Origin: Chloroflexota bacterium
Lineage (GTDB): Bacteria; Chloroflexota; Anaerolineae; UBA4142
Length of the DNA: 64,000 nt
Assembly (NCBI GenBank): GCA_016208315.1
Contig: JACQYF010000074.1
Span: 30,549 to 94,548 of the forward strand
Direction of reading: 5' to 3'
Part shown: piece by piece, positions 61,538 through 64,000 of the stretch
How positions within the stretch are numbered: the first letter of the stretch is position 1
How the letters are laid out: the number at the start of each line of letters is the position of its first letter
Made by a program: the position numbers and the translations under genes
Notes under the pieces: generated by a model
What the model was told of the DNA's origin: nothing
Database searches by the model: none
Seen by the model: the letters and a program-made list of their open reading frames with translations, nothing else

Positions 61538-61888
61538 TCTACCGCGAGGAGTCGCAGGACTAGTGATCGGAGTTGCGAAGACATAGGGCGCTTTGGTTGC
61601 TTCTTCGGTCGCGACCCGCGAGGGCCGGCGGGTCGGCGAAGGTTGGAGGGGACGCGTGGGAGCGGACGTGCTGAAAACTGTCGGCGGAATGGCCGTGTTT
61701 GTCGCGGTCGGCTTGGGCGGGCTGGTGGCGACGACTTGAATGACGATGATCTCTTGAATTTTAGGTTCGTCAACGGCTTGCGTTTCTACGGGCGTGGCAG
61801 AAATCGCGACGTTGAAAAAGAGACACAAGATCAACAGGAGCGCCGCGTCCAGCAAAATAAAGACCAAACCGAAATTAAGGTTCCGCAT
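61532..61888 (-). CDS. Small anchored protein with Thr/Pro-rich tail
   Basis: This 118-residue protein has an N-terminal membrane helix (FGLVFILLDAALLLILCLFF) and a Thr/Pro/Ala-rich extracytoplasmic tail ending in Pro-Arg-Gly-Arg-Lys. It resembles the anchor and linker parts of the two larger surface proteins beside it, so it may be a reduced member of the same set. Its stop lies in the AACAGTG repeat. The function is unknown. Confidence 0.6.
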   Translation of the reverse strand: MRNLNFGLVFILLDAALLLILCLFFNVAISATPVETQAVDEPKIQEIIVIQVVATSPPKPTATNTAIPPTVFSTSAPTRPLQPSPTRRPSRVATEEATKAPYVFATPITSPATPRGRK

Positions 61889-62032
61889 ACGCTCAGTATA
61901 GGCGCAAACACCCGGCGGCGAAATATGACTATTTGGCTAGTTTCTTAGCCACAGAATCACACAGAAACACACAAAATCTCCGTTACGTAACGGGACGCCG
62001 AATACTGTTCATGCCCAAAGGGCGTCCCGTGG

Positions 62033-62066
62033 GACTGTTCACTGTCCACTGTTCACTGTTCACTGG
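62033..62066 (+). repeat. Heptad repeat, CACTGTT family
   Basis: Four CACTGTT-type units lie at the end of the cas6 gene. On the coding strand they encode the last residues (TSEQ) and the TGA. Confidence 0.85.
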
Positions 62067-62904
62067 TTCGCCGCGTCTGCCCCATGCCCTGCGTCGTCTT
62101 GTACCCCGTGCCGCAGTAGAACGCAAAGTCCGCCAGCAGGTGCAGCACGCGCCGCAGCGCGACCTCGTCCGAAAATATCGTAAACCCGCACTTGCCCACC
62201 CACCCCGCCTCGCGATATTCGCCGAAATCCACGACCTCGGTTCTCAGCGTATAGCGACTGATCGCCACATCCGCTTCCACGCGGGCTATCAAATCTTCCT
62301 CGAATGTGGGCTGCGCGACCGCGTTCCACGCGCGGAGCCAGCCGCCCCACAAGGCCGCGGGCTGCGGAAAGAGCATGTTGCGATGAATCTGCCGGTGCGC
62401 GGTCGGACTGGCGAACTCCAAATCCACCCGTTGTTCGATCCGCTGCCCCGCGCCAAACCACCTCTCCACGAGCGCGCCTGCGTCGGTTGTTCCGGCCCAC
62501 GGATGCAATGCGCGATCTGTGATTGGCGTGCCTGTTGTGAATAGCGCGGTTCCCAGCCGTATCTCGCGCGGCAAATTCGGCAGCACCGAATCCCCGAGCA
62601 CGTGCGACAAGCGCGGTTCGAAGGTGGTAAACCTCACTCCCACCCCCGCACCCCCTCCCCCTCTCCTGGAACGAAGTTCAGTTCCAGGAGAGGGGGAGGG
62701 GGCTGAGGAGAGGGAGTGAGGCAGCACGGCAGACACGGTGAACGGCTTGTCGCCGCGCGGCTCGTGCAGCTTGTCCGCGAGTTCGGCATCCGCGCGGCGC
62801 ACCAAATCCAGGAACAGTGCGTGCGCGGCGCGTCCGTGGAAACGGTTGGGTTGCGGGTCAGGAACGTTGAGCGCGGTCAGCGGAATGATGGCTGATACAA
62901 ACAA
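62053..62904 (-). CDS. cas6: CRISPR-associated endoribonuclease Cas6 with in-frame repeat insertion
   Basis: Cas6 cuts CRISPR transcripts at the base of the repeat hairpin. The N-terminal fold shows SAIIPLTALN and FHGRAAHALFLDLVRRADAE followed by KPFTVSAV. The C-terminal half has VGKCGFTIFSDEVALRR and LLADFAFYCGTGYKTTQGMG, the Gly-rich loop of the family. Between them 30 residues (from about LPHSL to GAGVGV) are encoded by a 90-bp inverted repeat element. The frame stays open to 63195 through repeats; I place the start at the TTG of 62904, six bases after a GGGAG. The stop comes from AACAGTG heptads. Confidence 0.85.
   Translation of the reverse strand: MFVSAIIPLTALNVPDPQPNRFHGRAAHALFLDLVRRADAELADKLHEPRGDKPFTVSAVLPHSLSSAPSPSPGTELRSRRGGGGAGVGVRFTTFEPRLSHVLGDSVLPNLPREIRLGTALFTTGTPITDRALHPWAGTTDAGALVERWFGAGQRIEQRVDLEFASPTAHRQIHRNMLFPQPAALWGGWLRAWNAVAQPTFEEDLIARVEADVAISRYTLRTEVVDFGEYREAGWVGKCGFTIFSDEVALRRVLHLLADFAFYCGTGYKTTQGMGQTRRTSEQ
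62632..62721 (+). repeat. 90-bp MITE-like inverted repeat inside cas6
   Basis: Terminal CCTCACTCCC/GGGAGTGAGG and central CTCCTGGAAC/GTTCCAGGAG define an element of exactly 90 bp. It shares its core with the copy at 28676-28770. Being 30 codons long and without stops on the cas6 strand, it keeps the frame. Confidence 0.88.
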
Positions 62905-63190
62905 AGGGAAACTCCCAAATCGCAAAGATTGAAACTCCCAACTCCCAAAATATTGAAACTCCCAACTCCCAAAGATTGAAACTCCCAAATCCCAAAGATT
63001 GAAACTCCCAAATCCCAAAGATTGAAACTCCCAATTCCCAAAATGCGAACTCCCAAAAAGGCCAAAGGGCAAATCCAAAGAGCAAGTCCCCAATGGGACA
63101 AAAACCCGAATCCCAATAAGGCAAGAACCAACCGGGCTAACGGCAAATCCCAAAAACCAGCTAGCCAAATCCCAACGGCAAGTCCCAAAA
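62905..63190 (+). repeat. Heptad and longer tandem repeats upstream of cas6, CTCCCAA family
   Basis: Units of CTCCCAA/ATCCCAA alternate with AGATTGAAA, giving a period of about 23 bp up to 63030. From 63031 to 63190 the units become degenerate. I see no gene between cas6 and 63257, although one frame stays open because the repeat lacks stops on that strand. The same heptad recurs inverted at 63755-63788. Confidence 0.75.
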
Positions 63191-63256
63191 ATCAAAAGGG
63201 CAGAGTACGCGAGAGCAAGCGCAAATGCGCTCGCTCCCGGCTGGGGGCACGCAAAC

Positions 63257-63640
63257 CTAATCCGCGGCGAGGGAGCGTTTGCCCTTGTTGATCATGGCGC
63301 TGAGAATGTTGATCAGTTCGGCGCTTTCTTGCTCCAGGGTCTGCGCTTCGGGCGAGCCGGTATTCGCGGCGCAGATCACGCGAATCCAATAGCGCGACTC
63401 GCGCGCCTCTTTGCGGGACAGCGTCCACTTGTAAACGCGATCCTTGGCAGTATCTGCGCCATCCGCCTCTTCTACATTAGCCCCAACCGAAGTCGCAGAT
63501 TCGACCAACTGCCTGGCAGCGACTTGCGTTCCAAAATCTCTGGGCAACATCCGAACCCACTTGACGATTGCCACGGCAAACAGGAATGTACGCTCCCGGA
63601 TGTCAAATGGTTTATCTTCGCCTGATCTCTTCTCCACCAT
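63257..63640 (-). CDS. Four-helix-bundle protein (S23/IVP family)
   Basis: This is a second member of the family found at 37154, but only distantly similar. Signature parts are LFAVAIVKWVRMLPRDFGTQVAARQL, SATSVGANVEEADGADTAKD and LSRKEARESRYWIRVI. The ATG at 63640 has a GAGGGGG site; an upstream frame start at 63739 is rejected. It lies between cas6 and the CRISPR array and on the same strand. Whether it has a role in the CRISPR system is unknown; inverted CTCCCAA heptads flank it. 127 residues. Confidence 0.83.
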   Translation of the reverse strand: MVEKRSGEDKPFDIRERTFLFAVAIVKWVRMLPRDFGTQVAARQLVESATSVGANVEEADGADTAKDRVYKWTLSRKEARESRYWIRVICAANTGSPEAQTLEQESAELINILSAMINKGKRSLAAD

Positions 63641-63754
63641 CGTTCCCCCTCGCCGTTGAACAAATTCTCCTCTGCATGCCAAGCCCCAAGTGCCTTGCAG
63701 TGTTAGCCTTTCTTGGAGCAAGCCAGTCCCACGTTCCATTCTCCCTCTCTCATT

Positions 63755-63788
63755 CTTGGGAGTTTGTTTTTTGGGAGTTGGGAGTTTT
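63755..63788 (+). repeat. Heptad repeat, TTGGGAG family
   Basis: TTGGGAG units are the reverse complement of the CTCCCAA array upstream of cas6. Together they bracket the four-helix-bundle gene. The last unit touches the first CRISPR repeat. Confidence 0.75.
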
Positions 63789-64000
63789 GCATCTCTGTTA
63801 GAGCTTATCGTTCATTTCGACTATCGCACAGAAAATGATGGCTTTGCAAACTGCCGAGTATCAATCTCTGTTAGAGCTTATCGTTCATTTCGACGTACGT
63901 TGACGAGCGTGGACGTCCATACAGCTTCCAGTTCGTATCAATCTCTGTTAGAGCTTATCGTTCATTTCGACGGGGCAGACCTCAGCGGGGCAGACCTCAG
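63785..64000 (-). CRISPR. CRISPR array, trailer end (three repeats visible)
   Basis: Three repeats of 37 bp lie at 63785-63821, 63858-63894 and 63935-63971, with spacers of 36 and 40 bp and a third spacer cut by the window end. On the minus strand the repeat has a CTCT-AAC-AGAG hairpin followed by the 8-base tag ATTGATAC, the normal product of Cas6 cleavage. The repeat at 63785 is degenerate in exactly that tag (ATGCAAAA), which marks the trailer. The leader and remaining repeats should lie to the right, and the array is read on the same strand as cas6. The cut spacer reads GGGGCAGACCTCAG twice in a row. Confidence 0.93.

Noticed and set aside
62905..63195. The 5' extension of the cas6 frame to 63195, giving 97 additional residues rich in WEFQSLGFGS-like units
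   Set aside because: The residues are translations of tandem CTCCCAA/AGATTGAAA repeats that happen to lack stops. Cas6 homology begins only at SAIIPLTALN, and a TTG with a GGGAG site lies just before it.

Overview
The window looks like a piece of a GC-rich Chloroflexota chromosome, most likely Anaerolineae-like or an uncultured relative. The grounds are the secreted lipoproteins whose Cys is followed by Ala/Pro/Thr tracts, the Thr/Pro-rich surface proteins with TATP-type linkers, two Uma2-family proteins, a LivM with an extra membrane domain, a mevalonate kinase, and very dense short intergenic repeats. This assignment is inference. I see no rRNA, tRNA, integrase, transposase or phage gene.

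Layout: 1-3.1 kb is a MacAB-type ABC exporter, with the adaptor cut by the window edge. It is followed by a beta-propeller secreted protein and small envelope proteins. 5.4-20.8 kb is an amino-acid uptake and catabolism region: a polar amino acid binding protein and permease, a complete LivJHMGF branched-chain amino acid transporter, a FAD amine oxidase-like enzyme, an ornithine cyclodeaminase-like enzyme, an enoyl-CoA hydratase and a DMT exporter. A nucleotidyltransferase-HepT fusion and two Uma2 genes are scattered among them. 20.9-34.8 kb is mixed housekeeping: prepilin peptidase, recN, two toxin-antitoxin pairs, PAP2 phosphatase, mevalonate kinase, CNNM/CorC protein, HAD hydrolase, 5'-nucleotidase-like protein and an HlyD adaptor.

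35-41.9 kb, on the minus strand, holds an ECF sigma factor, a probable anti-sigma membrane protein, a bactofilin-like beta-helix membrane protein, and a DevCA-like exporter (ATPase and two permeases). 42-56 kb holds NUDIX, MFS, SurE, an epimerase, two ABC-2 permeases flanking a CPBP protease, an ABC-2 ATPase, and a GntR/YtrA-like operon with SPFH, SdpI and DUF4870 membrane proteins. The GntR gene has a near-perfect promoter overlapped by a palindromic operator. 56-62 kb is a surface region: a c-type haem lipoprotein and two paralogous Thr/Pro-rich proteins, one with three internal copies of a domain. The window ends with Cas6, a four-helix-bundle protein and the trailer end of a CRISPR array whose leader and other cas genes should lie to the right.

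The most unusual signal runs through the whole window: families of 7-bp repeats and of GTAGG...CCTAC palindromes sit flush against genes. At least thirteen genes end on a stop codon that lies inside a heptad repeat, and three on the TAG of a palindrome. A 7-bp unit carrying TGA or TAA puts a stop in all three frames within 21 bp. Related small repeats have entered reading frames without breaking them: a 90-bp element in cas6 and a GC-rich element in an epimerase. A perfect 120-bp palindrome covers the end of the beta-helix gene.
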